This document shows positions 17,869 through 26,497 of a DNA stretch of 64,000 nucleotides, piece by piece. Position 1 is the stretch's first letter. The number at the start of each line of letters is the position of its first letter. The notes below the pieces were generated by a model, which did no database searches, was not told the origin of the DNA, and saw only the letters and a list, made by a program, of their open reading frames with translations. Source of the DNA: Xanthomonas citri pv. mangiferaeindicae (GTDB lineage Bacteria; Pseudomonadota; Gammaproteobacteria; Xanthomonadales; Xanthomonadaceae); assembly GCA_002240395.1 (NCBI GenBank), contig CP016836.1, positions 1,029,001-1,093,000 on the forward strand, read 5' to 3'. A program made the translations under genes and the position numbers.

Positions 17869-18540
17869 ATGGCCTACGCCCTTCGCCACGACCTGTCGTA
17901 CTGCCTGATCGACGGACGGGCGATCTTCCTCGACATCGAGAGCGATCGCTACTTCCGGCTCGGGCCCGCCCTGGAATCTGCATTTCTTCGCCACACCGGC
18001 GGCAAGCCTGTTGATGCGGCCGGGCTCGAAGCATTGGTCGAACGCCGAATCCTCACCACCGCCACGACCGCCGAGCAGCGCGCCGAAGCGCAATGCCCCA
18101 CGCCAAGCCGGAGCATGCTCGAGCTCCCTGCAAAGGCACGGACACACGGGTTCTGGACGCTGCTTGAGGTCGCGGCGATCGTCGTACGCACACGTCGGCA
18201 CCTGCGAACGCAGGCGCTCAAGACCATCATCGACGCACTCGAGCGGAGCCGGATACAGCACGCCGTACGCGCCCCACTTCCCCAGCATGAAGAAGCACGG
18301 CTGCTCAACGCCGCGGGCACATTCGTCAGCGCGCGGCTGCAGGTGCCCATTGAGACCTGCTGCCTGCTCGACTCACTCGCCATGACAAGATTCCTGACAA
18401 AGCGCGGGTTCGCGACGAACATCATCTTCGGCGTCATCGACGATCCCTTCTCCGCCCATTGTTGGGTGCAGGCCGGCGACCTGGTGCTCAACGACACCGT
18501 AGGCAACGCCATGTCGTACACGCCGATCCGGGTGATCTGA
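17869..18540 (+). CDS. Lasso peptide B protein: leader-binding RRE fused to transglutaminase-like leader protease
   Basis: A 223-residue fused B protein of the McjB type. Residues 1-75 form a PqqD-like leader-recognition domain (LSYCLIDGRAIFLDIESDRY, FRLGPALESAFL). Residues about 95-223 form the transglutaminase-like cysteine protease: ETCCLLDSLAMTRFLTKRG with the catalytic Cys at 165 (or 164), SAHCWVQ with His197, and LVLNDT with Asp209. It cleaves the leader after the TQ pair to free Gly1 of the core. It starts 46 bases after the precursor, past a hairpin, and its stop overlaps the start of the C gene (TGATG). Fused B is the usual arrangement in Proteobacteria, whereas actinobacterial systems split B1 and B2. 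Confidence 0.92.
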   Translation: MAYALRHDLSYCLIDGRAIFLDIESDRYFRLGPALESAFLRHTGGKPVDAAGLEALVERRILTTATTAEQRAEAQCPTPSRSMLELPAKARTHGFWTLLEVAAIVVRTRRHLRTQALKTIIDALERSRIQHAVRAPLPQHEEARLLNAAGTFVSARLQVPIETCCLLDSLAMTRFLTKRGFATNIIFGVIDDPFSAHCWVQAGDLVLNDTVGNAMSYTPIRVI

Positions 18541-20279
18541 TGCCCTACCGTTACCTCATCATCGTGGACGAAGACCACGCAGCGGCCACGGCTCACGTCG
18601 AGGCCGGACCAAAGCTCACTCAGGCAGGCTTGTCGCTGCGTATGACCAGCGCCACGGTGAAGCTGTACGCAGACCAGAGCACCCCGGTTCTCAAGCTTCA
18701 GAGCGGCAGCGCGATCGTCGGGCATCTGTTCCGACGGGATGGCACGCCCGTGCGCCAACCGGCGGACCTTCCCAAGTTCGGCAGTGCGGCGGACCTGCGG
18801 TCTGTCCTGCTGACGCACTGCTGGGGCGACTATCTGCTCGTACAGCCGGATGATGCTTCAAGCGGCGCCTTGGCCGTCACGCGCGATCCGTCCGGCGGCG
18901 TGCCCTGCTTCTATGCGCTTGGCGCCAGCGGTGGCTTCTTGACCTCGGATATCTCGCTGGCGACGCGCGCCGGCCTGTATCGAAAGGAGGTTGACTGGGA
19001 CTTTCTGCCGGTCTGTCTGACCTACCCCCATGCGATGACCGCTCGCACAGCGCTGGCGCAGATCACCGAGCTGCTGCCGGGCTGCACGCTGCATGTGCGC
19101 GGTTCGAAGACCGACGTCGAACAAATCTGGTCACCCTGGGATTTCGTCACCGACGCGCGACGCCGCCAGAATCCGGACGAGGCCGCGCGCCACGTTCACG
19201 ACGCCGTGCTGTCATCGATCCGGGCTTGGTCTGAAATCGACAGCGACATCCTGGTGGAAGTATCAGGAGGCCTCGACTCTTCGATCATCGCGGCGTCTCT
19301 CACCACGACAAGCGCGGAGGTGAGCTGCCATACGCTGTTCACGCCGGTGCCTGGGGCGGACGAGCGGCATTACGCCGCCCTGGTGGCGAACATGTTGGGC
19401 GCCCCGCTGCATGCCCGCGAGCTCGACTTCCCGACGGCCCGCTTCGACGCTGCGCCACCACCGTGGTCCGTGGCGCCGCGGATCAACGTGCTCCAGCACG
19501 CTCTCAACGAAGCGATGGCCGTCGCCGGCGGCAGCGAGACCAGCCCGGCCCATTACTCGGGTGGCGGGGGCGATGTGATCTTCTGCTACCTGGGCAACGC
19601 CGCACCCGCCGCCGATGCGGTCAGGGCGCGTGGCCTGCTCGCAGGAGCGCGGACTATCGGCGACCTGTCGCAGCTACACCAGTGCACCCGCTGGAAGGCC
19701 GCCCGTCTCACCTTCAACAAGCTGATGCGGCCACCCAAGGCGGCCTACGACGCCGACCGCGCGCTTCTGCGCGAGGACGTGCCGAACATCGCGCTCGACA
19801 CCCACCCCTGGTTTCAAGCACCCGATGGCGCACTCCCGGGCGACCGGGAGCGCATCCAGTACCTGGCGGGTACCCAGCTCTACCGACATGGCATGTGGCG
19901 CGGTCCCACACGGGCGCTGCGCCTGCCCCTGCTGTCGCAACCGGTCGTCGAAGCCTGCCTGACGGTGCCCTCCTGGATGTGGGTGGCCCAGGGCAGAAAT
20001 CGGTCCGTCGCGAGGGCGGCCTTCGCGGACCGCCTGCCCGCCGAGGTGCTCAACCGCAAAAGCAAAGGCGACTTCGCGCAGTACCTGGGCGCCGTCTACC
20101 GCCGGAACAGCGAGCGAATGCGCCGCTTCTTACTCGATGGCGAACTCAACGCCCGCGGCATCCTGGCGACAGACGAGCTGGACGCCTTCTTTCGCAGGAC
20201 CTTGCCGCCCCGCGACCAGTCCTTCTTTCGCATCCTCGACCTGTGCATGATCGAGAACTGGCTCCGCCACCAGCACTAG
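18540..20279 (+). CDS. Lasso peptide C protein: asparagine-synthetase-like lasso cyclase
   Basis: A 579-residue protein starting at the ATG overlapping the B stop; an upstream in-frame GTG-type start lies inside B and is rejected. The N-terminal part resembles the glutamine-amidotransferase fold of asparagine synthetase B (WGDYLLVQPDD, VTRDPSGGVPCFYA) but lacks the N-terminal Cys. The C-terminal half is the ATP-pyrophosphatase domain with the PP-loop VSGGLDSSIIAASL, and a late KSKGDFAQYLGAVYRRN segment. It adenylates the Glu8 side chain and closes the bond with Gly1, locking the tail through the ring. Its end overlaps the convergent isopeptidase gene by 4 bases. Confidence 0.92.
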   Translation: MPYRYLIIVDEDHAAATAHVEAGPKLTQAGLSLRMTSATVKLYADQSTPVLKLQSGSAIVGHLFRRDGTPVRQPADLPKFGSAADLRSVLLTHCWGDYLLVQPDDASSGALAVTRDPSGGVPCFYALGASGGFLTSDISLATRAGLYRKEVDWDFLPVCLTYPHAMTARTALAQITELLPGCTLHVRGSKTDVEQIWSPWDFVTDARRRQNPDEAARHVHDAVLSSIRAWSEIDSDILVEVSGGLDSSIIAASLTTTSAEVSCHTLFTPVPGADERHYAALVANMLGAPLHARELDFPTARFDAAPPPWSVAPRINVLQHALNEAMAVAGGSETSPAHYSGGGGDVIFCYLGNAAPAADAVRARGLLAGARTIGDLSQLHQCTRWKAARLTFNKLMRPPKAAYDADRALLREDVPNIALDTHPWFQAPDGALPGDRERIQYLAGTQLYRHGMWRGPTRALRLPLLSQPVVEACLTVPSWMWVAQGRNRSVARAAFADRLPAEVLNRKSKGDFAQYLGAVYRRNSERMRRFLLDGELNARGILATDELDAFFRRTLPPRDQSFFRILDLCMIENWLRHQH

Positions 20280-22366
20280 TCACCTTCCGGGGCTGGCCGC
20301 CTCTGCATCTTCTGCTTCATGTGCTGCCAACGCGCATATTGCGAAGCCTTCCCGGCGCCGTCACGCTCGACGCCTTGCAGCCAGAAGCAGAACCAATCCA
20401 GGTTGCGCTCGTAGGCCGCCAGCTTGTGCTGCGGCTCGAACTTCATGTGCGGCGCGGTTGGGAACAGATAGAGGTCGGCCTGATCGTCGCGCACCATCGG
20501 AATGATGTAATCCAGGGCATACAGGTACTCCTGCTCGGGCATCTGCAGCAGCACCGGCGCCCTCACCTTCTGCCGGTTGAACGCCAGCGACAGCCGCTTC
20601 CACGCGTCCGGCATCGCATCCGGCGCACCCAGCCCCCAGGCCGCCTGCAGACCGGCCGAGAACCGCTCGCCCTGCAAGCTGCCCATCAGGTGATACAGCG
20701 GCGTGACCGCGGGCGATGTCACCGAAGCCGCGGCCAGCAGATCCGACTCCGCAGCCACCCATAACGTGACTTCGCTGCCGAAGCTGAAGCCTCCCATCCC
20801 CACGCGTGCCGGATCCACCACGCCCTCCCCTGCCAGCAAGTCCACCACGCTCCGGACCGCAGACATGCCTTCGTCGTAGCGCGTGATCGGGTCCGGCTTG
20901 TGCGGAAGCGCGGTGATGCACAAGGCGGCAATGCCGGCCTGCGCAAAGGACGCCAGCGGCCACTCATCGCCAGTGCCGCCACGCAGAAACCCGCTGCAGG
21001 TGTAGTACGTCACGAACAATGGGCGCGCGGACGTGGCCTCGCCCTGCCCAAGCAGCAGCTGGCCGGTGAACTCGCGGCCTTCGGCATCCCGCCAGCGCAG
21101 GAACCGGGACGACACCTGCTGCGCAAGATCGAACGCGAGCGACGCATTCGGATCGAACAGCACCTGCCGATCTCCGGTCTCGATCTCGACGCGTTCCAGA
21201 CGCGGCGGACGGTCGGCGTCCGCAGCCACGCACAGCAGCGCATCGGTCGATATCCCGCACGCACTCGCCACATCCCGCCCGCCATTGAGCAATCCGTGCG
21301 AAGCCACCACGGTTGTCACGGCGCCCGTCTCCACATGCCAGCGGGAGATCGTCTGCGCCCGCCCCTGCTCCACGGCACTCGTGGTGAACAGCAGCTCATT
21401 GCGCCCGGGCCGCCATTGCGCACTCGTGATGTCTGCCTCGACGCAGGCAGGCGCTGTGCAGCGGGTGGTCTCGCGTCCCCGCGGGTCCAGAACCGTCAGC
21501 GTCGCGACCGGCTCGGTGTACGGCCCACCGGGCGCGAACGCGCGCGTCAGGGCGGCGGTGCGGCCGCTGTGCGGGTCGCGAACCAGGGTTCGCTCCAGCG
21601 GCGCGGCCCCGGCCGCGGGGTTGACCGGCGCCTTCGCCACAGGAGGCACGAACTCGCGGCGCTCGCCCGTTCGCAGGTCGATCTCCAGCCAGCGCTCCGG
21701 CACATCCTCCAGCAGGCCCTCGCGATCGAAGCCGAGCCCCGTGAACCGCTGCGTCGCCAGCCGTCCCTCGTGATGGCCCGAGCGAAAGACGCCCTGCCCG
21801 ATCGGAATCGACGCATCGACATGGATGCCGCGTTCGTACTCCGCCTGCTCCGCGTCGGCGATCTCCGCGCGGGGTGCGCCCACGCTGTACTGCAGGCTCG
21901 TGCCGTCCTCGCTGAGTCTGAAGTCACGGACGTTCGCCGACTCGCGCGTCACCGGTTCCGCGCCCGATCCATCCGCAGCGGCGCGCCACACATCGATGCG
22001 CCCATCCAGCAAGGCACGGTAGAAGAGCCATTGGCCATCGGCAGACCACTGCGCAGCGGCGGGCAACGCGCCGCCCGAACTGTTGCGCAACGGCACACCG
22101 CCCTCCGCGATCCTGCGCGGCGGCGCCTGACCATCCACATCCTGCACGTACCACACCGAATCGTAGGTGTTGCGTTCGACAGAGGGCTGATCCGCCCGGA
22201 AGGCCAGCTGTCGCCCATCCGGCGAGACGACCAGACCGGAGAGGTCCACCACTTCTACCAGACGACGCGGAGACACTGCCGCCGCATCGAAGGGCGCCAC
22301 CACCATTGCCAATGCCACCGCCAACAACATCGCCGCGCGGCCATGGCCCACACAGAACATCACCAT
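20276..22366 (-). CDS. Lasso peptide isopeptidase (AtxE2-like S9 prolyl-oligopeptidase family)
   Basis: A 696-residue alpha/beta-hydrolase peptidase with an N-terminal export signal (AAMLLAVALAMVVAPFDAAA), a beta-propeller-like middle and a C-terminal S9 catalytic domain. The nucleophile is Ser528 in GMGGFSFGSEVTLW, and the likely catalytic histidine is His640 in APHMKFEPQHK. The start has AAGGAG 8 bases upstream. Enzymes of this family, known from astexin clusters of Asticcacaulis, open the isopeptide bond of the cognate lasso peptide. It is convergent with the C gene and 67 bases downstream of the TonB receptor, forming a probable receptor-isopeptidase operon. This implies import and linearisation of a lasso peptide. 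Specificity for the peptide encoded here is inferred. Confidence 0.9.
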   Translation of the reverse strand: MVMFCVGHGRAAMLLAVALAMVVAPFDAAAVSPRRLVEVVDLSGLVVSPDGRQLAFRADQPSVERNTYDSVWYVQDVDGQAPPRRIAEGGVPLRNSSGGALPAAAQWSADGQWLFYRALLDGRIDVWRAAADGSGAEPVTRESANVRDFRLSEDGTSLQYSVGAPRAEIADAEQAEYERGIHVDASIPIGQGVFRSGHHEGRLATQRFTGLGFDREGLLEDVPERWLEIDLRTGERREFVPPVAKAPVNPAAGAAPLERTLVRDPHSGRTAALTRAFAPGGPYTEPVATLTVLDPRGRETTRCTAPACVEADITSAQWRPGRNELLFTTSAVEQGRAQTISRWHVETGAVTTVVASHGLLNGGRDVASACGISTDALLCVAADADRPPRLERVEIETGDRQVLFDPNASLAFDLAQQVSSRFLRWRDAEGREFTGQLLLGQGEATSARPLFVTYYTCSGFLRGGTGDEWPLASFAQAGIAALCITALPHKPDPITRYDEGMSAVRSVVDLLAGEGVVDPARVGMGGFSFGSEVTLWVAAESDLLAAASVTSPAVTPLYHLMGSLQGERFSAGLQAAWGLGAPDAMPDAWKRLSLAFNRQKVRAPVLLQMPEQEYLYALDYIIPMVRDDQADLYLFPTAPHMKFEPQHKLAAYERNLDWFCFWLQGVERDGAGKASQYARWQHMKQKMQRRPAPEGD

Positions 22367-22433
22367 CCCATGCTCTCCTTACGAGGCATCGATCGCGGTC
22401 GCCCGCCGGGGCAACGCGCACTCGTGCCGCAGC

Positions 22434-24920
22434 TCAGAATCGACGTGTGATCGACAGATCGAGGCGCCGCCCGATGCCCGAGTAGTTGGTCGAGTCGTAA
22501 GGCAGCCAGGTCGGATCGGTGGGCCGATGCCACGGCGGCGCACGATTGAACAGGTTGTGCGCGGACAGCGAGACATCCCAACCGGTCAGTGGGTCGCGCT
22601 GGCTGTCGAACGCATAGCGCAACGTGAGGTCGGCGGTGGTGAACGAGGCGGTCTTCGTGCCCTCGACCGTGCTGCGCACGCCGCTGGTGTAGTTCGCGAA
22701 CAGCGATGCACCGAAGCCGCCTTGCTGCCAGACCGCGCCGACCCGCCCATTGACCTTCGCCGGGCTGTACAGCGTGCCGGCCAGATCGAACGCGCGATCT
22801 GCGGGGCTGTTCTCGCGTGAGCTGTCCAGCCAGCTGCCTGCCCCGCGGACGGTCAGCCGCCCGGGCCCGAGATCGAACCGGTAGGCGCCCGACAGATCCA
22901 CGCCCCGGATCCGCTCGCGGGCCACATTGACGAAGTGGGCGTATAGCAGCGCCGTGACATCGGTGGGGTCGTAGCTGGCGCCGGTGTAGTTGTAGAAGCC
23001 CGCCGCCGCCTCGATGATCCGCGCCTGTCCCTCGGCGGTGGGCGCGCGATCGACGAACGGCGCGTAGATGGGATTGGTCAGCGCTTCAGCGTAATTGCCC
23101 ACGGGCTGCACCACGCGGTCCGTGTAATCGATATCGAATACGGTCAGTTCCGCCTCCAGCGCGGGCAGCGCACGCGGATGCAGCGCCAGCGAGCCCGTCC
23201 ACGTCCGCGCGCGCTCGGCGTCCAACTGCGGATTGCCGCCGAAGACCGCGAGCACCGTGGCATCGCTGTCGGCACTGCCGCCGAACACCGCCACCGGATA
23301 GAGCAAGGCGTTCTGGCGCTGGTACTGCTGAAGCAGCGTCGGCGCCTTGAACGACCTACCCCATGAAGCCTTGAGCGTGTAGTCGCCAGTGGGGCTATAC
23401 ACAAGCCCGAGCTTCGGCGTGGCGACACTGCCGAAGCTGTCGTACGACTCACGCCGGACGGCAGCCGTCAGCGTCAACCGCTGGGGCCCGTTCCCGTCGG
23501 GGCCCGCCAGCAACGGCAAGCTCAGCTCGGCATACGCGAAGCGACTGCGCTCGTCTCCTTCGATCAAGCGCTCGCCGGACACCACATTGCGCTGGACAAA
23601 GTTGTTCTCCCGCTGGCCCACGCCTGCGGCAAGACGCGCCTCACCGCCGGGCAGCGCGAACAGCGGCCCTTCCACCCCGGCCTCATAGGCGCGGCTCTCG
23701 TTGCAGTAGCAATCGTCGTACGGCGACGGCAGCACCTCGCCGGTGGCGAGCATGGTCATCCATTCCTCCTGGACGCGCCGGTCGCGCCCCCACGTGGCGC
23801 CGACAGCCAGCTGCCAATCGTCGGCGAACGCGATGTCCAGGCTTGGCGCGATCAGTGTGGTGGTGGTCACAGGCGAGAACCGGCTGTAGTAGCTGGAGAT
23901 GCCGCTGAAGTACGCCGCGGACCGCTGCTCCCGTTCGGTGCGTAAGGCATCCAGGCGCAGTTCCACCGCATTGCCAATCGACTGGTGCGCGCTGACCAGC
24001 GCACTGCGCAAGTGGCTGCCCGGATAGATCGTGGTCGGCGCGGGCATGTACGCAGTCAAGGCCCGCTGGCTGGCCAGGATGGGATCGGCAGACGCGTACT
24101 TGTAGGTCGCAATCAGGCCGCCGTTCGACCAGGCCGAGCCCGCTGTGGCGGTGTAGCCATGGCTGGACAGCCCGCCATCGGCGGTGCGCCCGTACCGCGC
24201 ACCGACCGCCGCACCCGTGTACTCCCGCTTGAGGATGACGTTGCCCACACCACCCACGGCATCGGAGCCGTAGATGGCCGACGCGCCATCGGCCATGATC
24301 TCGATGCGCTCGACCGCGTCGACCGGGATCGCGTCGATATCCACCGCTTGCGAGAAGCCACCGTAGGCCATGCGCCGGCCATTGAGCAGCGTCAGCGTCG
24401 CATCCGCGCCCAGGCCCCGTAGGTTCAACGACGAACCGCCGGTGATGTTCTGGTTGGCGACGCCCCCTGCCCCAGCCGTGGCCCCGGCCGCCACACCGGG
24501 GTTCTGCCCACCCCCGAAGTTCTGCGGCACGCTGCGGATCACCTCGCCCAGGTCACGGAAGCCTTCCTCCTTGATCCGCTCGGCACCGAAGGCAATCACC
24601 GGCGACGCCGTGGTGCCGCCGCGGATGCGGGTGCCGGTGACCTGGACGGTGTCGAGCTGGGTGGCGGCGGTGTCGGTCTCCCGGGTGTCTGCGGGTGCAT
24701 CGGACTCACCCGCCGCGTCCGTCTCCTGCGCTAGAGCGTTAGGCGCCGACAGCGAAAGAACAGCGACGCCCAAACACGCTAACGCCAATCGCATATCAGG
24801 ATGCCAAACCACTTTCGTGCGAGGTGCAGGCACGGCGCTCGTATCGGCCTTCGCCGGCAAGTAGCTTCCCTCATTGGGGCGTCTCTCCAGCGTCGACAGT
24901 ACAAGAGCGTGGCCGTCCAT
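22434..24920 (-). CDS. TonB-dependent receptor of the lasso locus
   Basis: A receptor of about 828 residues. ATG at 24920 has a good ribosome site (GGAG, 7 bases away); ATG at 24794 would give a standard signal peptide (RLALACLGVAVLSLSAPNALA) but has no ribosome site, so a long N-region is possible. The plug contains TQLDTVQVTGTRIRGG, SVPQNFGGGQNPGV, SSLNLRGLGADATLTLLNGR and ASAIYGSDAVGG; the barrel ends LDLSITRRF. It belongs to the Gly-rich oar/CirA-like receptors seen in xanthomonads and beside lasso isopeptidases. Its role is probably uptake of the lasso peptide, perhaps with a bound ligand. A perfect palindrome 72 bases upstream of the start suggests repression by an adjacent XRE protein. 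Confidence 0.88.
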   Translation of the reverse strand: MDGHALVLSTLERRPNEGSYLPAKADTSAVPAPRTKVVWHPDMRLALACLGVAVLSLSAPNALAQETDAAGESDAPADTRETDTAATQLDTVQVTGTRIRGGTTASPVIAFGAERIKEEGFRDLGEVIRSVPQNFGGGQNPGVAAGATAGAGGVANQNITGGSSLNLRGLGADATLTLLNGRRMAYGGFSQAVDIDAIPVDAVERIEIMADGASAIYGSDAVGGVGNVILKREYTGAAVGARYGRTADGGLSSHGYTATAGSAWSNGGLIATYKYASADPILASQRALTAYMPAPTTIYPGSHLRSALVSAHQSIGNAVELRLDALRTEREQRSAAYFSGISSYYSRFSPVTTTTLIAPSLDIAFADDWQLAVGATWGRDRRVQEEWMTMLATGEVLPSPYDDCYCNESRAYEAGVEGPLFALPGGEARLAAGVGQRENNFVQRNVVSGERLIEGDERSRFAYAELSLPLLAGPDGNGPQRLTLTAAVRRESYDSFGSVATPKLGLVYSPTGDYTLKASWGRSFKAPTLLQQYQRQNALLYPVAVFGGSADSDATVLAVFGGNPQLDAERARTWTGSLALHPRALPALEAELTVFDIDYTDRVVQPVGNYAEALTNPIYAPFVDRAPTAEGQARIIEAAAGFYNYTGASYDPTDVTALLYAHFVNVARERIRGVDLSGAYRFDLGPGRLTVRGAGSWLDSSRENSPADRAFDLAGTLYSPAKVNGRVGAVWQQGGFGASLFANYTSGVRSTVEGTKTASFTTADLTLRYAFDSQRDPLTGWDVSLSAHNLFNRAPPWHRPTDPTWLPYDSTNYSGIGRRLDLSITRRF

Positions 24921-24991
24921 ATTACTTCTCCGGAACGGGCAGCTGCCGCATTGCGCATGGGCGCATCCATTCGTATCGAAACAAAGCGCAT

Positions 24992-25010
24992 TGCTACATT
25001 TAATGTAGCA
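24992..25010. promoter_or_regulatory. Palindrome TGCTACATT-T-AATGTAGCA upstream of the lasso TonB receptor
   Basis: A perfect 9-1-9 inverted repeat, 72 bases upstream of the receptor start. Two further copies lie at 25108-25126 and 25913-25931, all around the XRE genes, so it is a good candidate operator for one of those regulators. Confidence 0.65.
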
Positions 25011-25107
25011 CAAAGGGCCAAAGCTCAGCGTCCGCATCATCGGCACACATCCCTTCTAAGTTCTGGTTTGCCTTCCTCGAGAGCAGGCCGCCCAGCTAGA
25101 ACTTGCC

Positions 25108-25126
25108 TGCTACATTTACTGTAGCA
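25108..25126. promoter_or_regulatory. Second copy of the TGCTACATT palindrome
   Basis: TGCTACATTTACTGTAGCA differs from the perfect site at one position. It lies 81 bases upstream of the XRE gene at 25207 and in the same intergenic region as the first copy. Confidence 0.6.
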
Positions 25127-25206
25127 TACATGCTGCGGGTACGGAAGCCATCCTGTCATTGGTACAGGAACGACTTCGATGGCTCATGGCGCCTCGCATC
25201 AAACTC

Positions 25207-25521
25207 ATGTTCACCAAGCGGCTGAAAGAGGCACGCTTGGCCTCGGGACTCTCACAAAGAGAACTTGGAAGACGAATTGGTCTGTCGGAGGATGTCGTGG
25301 CCAACAGAGTCACAAGGTATGAGCGCGGAACCTCCGAGCCCGACTTTGAGACAACTAGCAAGATGGCCAAGGTACTCGGCGTCCCGTTGGCCTATCTCCT
25401 AGCGGACAACGACGTGCTGGCGGACATCATCCTCGCAGCAGCAAGCCTGCCGCCTGGAGAGCAGAAGAAGCTTGCTGCGAAATTGAAGTCGAAGGGTAAG
25501 CGCTCAGCTGCAGCGAAGTAA
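25207..25521 (+). CDS. XRE-family transcriptional regulator 1
   Basis: A 104-residue Cro/CI-type DNA-binding protein: FTKRLKEARLASGLSQRELG, GLSEDVVANRVTRYERG and SKMAKVLGVPLAYLLADND form the five-helix HTH (residues 4-70), followed by a short helical tail ending Lys/Ala-rich. I place the start at 25207 because the HTH begins there; a longer frame begins at 25159. It is a paralogue of the convergent gene at 25523-25852; both share NRxxRYERxxS and VPxAYLxAxxD. Two palindromes lie upstream, so it likely controls itself and the receptor-isopeptidase operon. Confidence 0.82.
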   Translation: MFTKRLKEARLASGLSQRELGRRIGLSEDVVANRVTRYERGTSEPDFETTSKMAKVLGVPLAYLLADNDVLADIILAAASLPPGEQKKLAAKLKSKGKRSAAAK

Positions 25522-25522
25522 C

Positions 25523-25852
25523 TCAATCTCCGCCGAGCTTCTCTTTAATCCAGTTAGCGAGATCCCTGCGCTGCTTTGCTGAAAGCGACGAGAGCGCCAA
25601 GACCACGTCGGCCGTAGCATCATCCTCTGCCACCAGATAAGCCATTGGTACTTGCAGTGCTTCCGCAAGCTTGGCGAGCCCGTCTAAGTCGATCCCACTT
25701 GACTCTCTTTCGTAGCGGTTGATTCGGCTGCTGGCACGCTCTCTATCTAGCCCCATCATCAAGCCCAGTGCTCGCTGGCTTTCGATGCCACGCAGCTCCC
25801 GCGCCTGCTTGATGCGAGCGGAGAAGATAGCTCGGGGAGAAGCCTTCGACAC
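25523..25852 (-). CDS. XRE-family transcriptional regulator 2
   Basis: A 109-residue HTH protein (FSARIKQARELRGIESQRAL, LMMGLDRERASSRINRYERE, LAKLAEALQVPMAYLVAEDD) ending in a helical tail (SAKQRRDLANWIKEKLGGD). It converges on the first XRE gene with a single base between the stops and is clearly homologous to it. A degenerate copy of the TGCTACATT palindrome lies 61 bases upstream of its start, suggesting cross- or self-regulation. Confidence 0.82.
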   Translation of the reverse strand: MSKASPRAIFSARIKQARELRGIESQRALGLMMGLDRERASSRINRYERESSGIDLDGLAKLAEALQVPMAYLVAEDDATADVVLALSSLSAKQRRDLANWIKEKLGGD

Positions 25853-25912
25853 GTGATCTGATGCTTAGAACGGGGGCCATCAGCATGCCTTGCTCCATTC
25901 CTGCGCGGCAGT

Positions 25913-25931
25913 CTCTTCATGAAATGTAGCA
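25913..25931. promoter_or_regulatory. Degenerate third copy of the TGCTACATT palindrome
   Basis: CTCTTCATGAAATGTAGCA keeps a perfect right arm (AATGTAGCA) and part of the left arm, 14 of 19 positions. It lies upstream of the minus-strand XRE gene. Confidence 0.45.
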
Positions 25932-26085
25932 CCCCCGCGTGCCGCTAACCAGAGCCGCCGCCTGGGCGATCTGGCTTCATCTGAAGACTAGAGCCCCCTA
26001 GTACCTAGGTAGGAAAATTCCGACATGCCATTGCGGAGGAGACCGATGGCGGCATCCATATGGGAAGATCATCCTCTACTTACGC

Positions 26086-26160
26086 CAGCAACGCGTGATC
26101 CCCGCCACGAGCGGGTCGCCAGACACGCGGGCCAGGGAACGGAGCACCCCGGCTGCTGGC
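26086..26160 (+). repeat. Dispersed 75-base repeat, copy 1
   Basis: Begins CAGCAACGCGTGATCC and ends GGAGCACCCCGGCTGCTGGC. It shares roughly 80 percent of its bases with 30667-30742, in the same orientation. No inverted ends or coding content are evident. Confidence 0.6.
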
Positions 26161-26497
26161 ACCCCCTTCCCCCCGCGAACGTAGTCGCGCCTGATCGCCG
26201 CTCGGGCACAAGCATCTGTCCAGCCCTCACGAAGAGACCTCGCTCGCGAACAGTGCAAGCTTCAAACTTCACCTTCGCTAGGTGCAAGCTCGAACAGGCG
26301 CAAAGCCACCTCTATCCAAATCTGCGTCGAACCTTCGCCACCTCGGCAATCCGCAACGCTCAACGCGTGGATCTCGCGTGCCAGCTCAGTTGTCTGGAGG
26401 CATCACTTCCCCAAGTCAGAGGGGCAATTTCTTGAAACCTCGTAGCCATCTGCCGTCATACCCTCCGATCTGAGGTCGATGGGCATATGATGGCTCC

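Larger units (their letters stand above)
25853..26497. other. Intergenic stretch with operator half-site and dispersed repeat
   Basis: Contains the third palindrome copy (25913-25931) and one copy of a 75-base dispersed repeat (26086-26160). A 136-codon frame at 26025-26435 runs through the repeat but has no recognisable protein features; I do not call it. Confidence 0.55.

Noticed and set aside
26025..26435. Possible 136-residue protein
   Set aside because: It runs through the dispersed repeat, has no domain features and no ribosome site.
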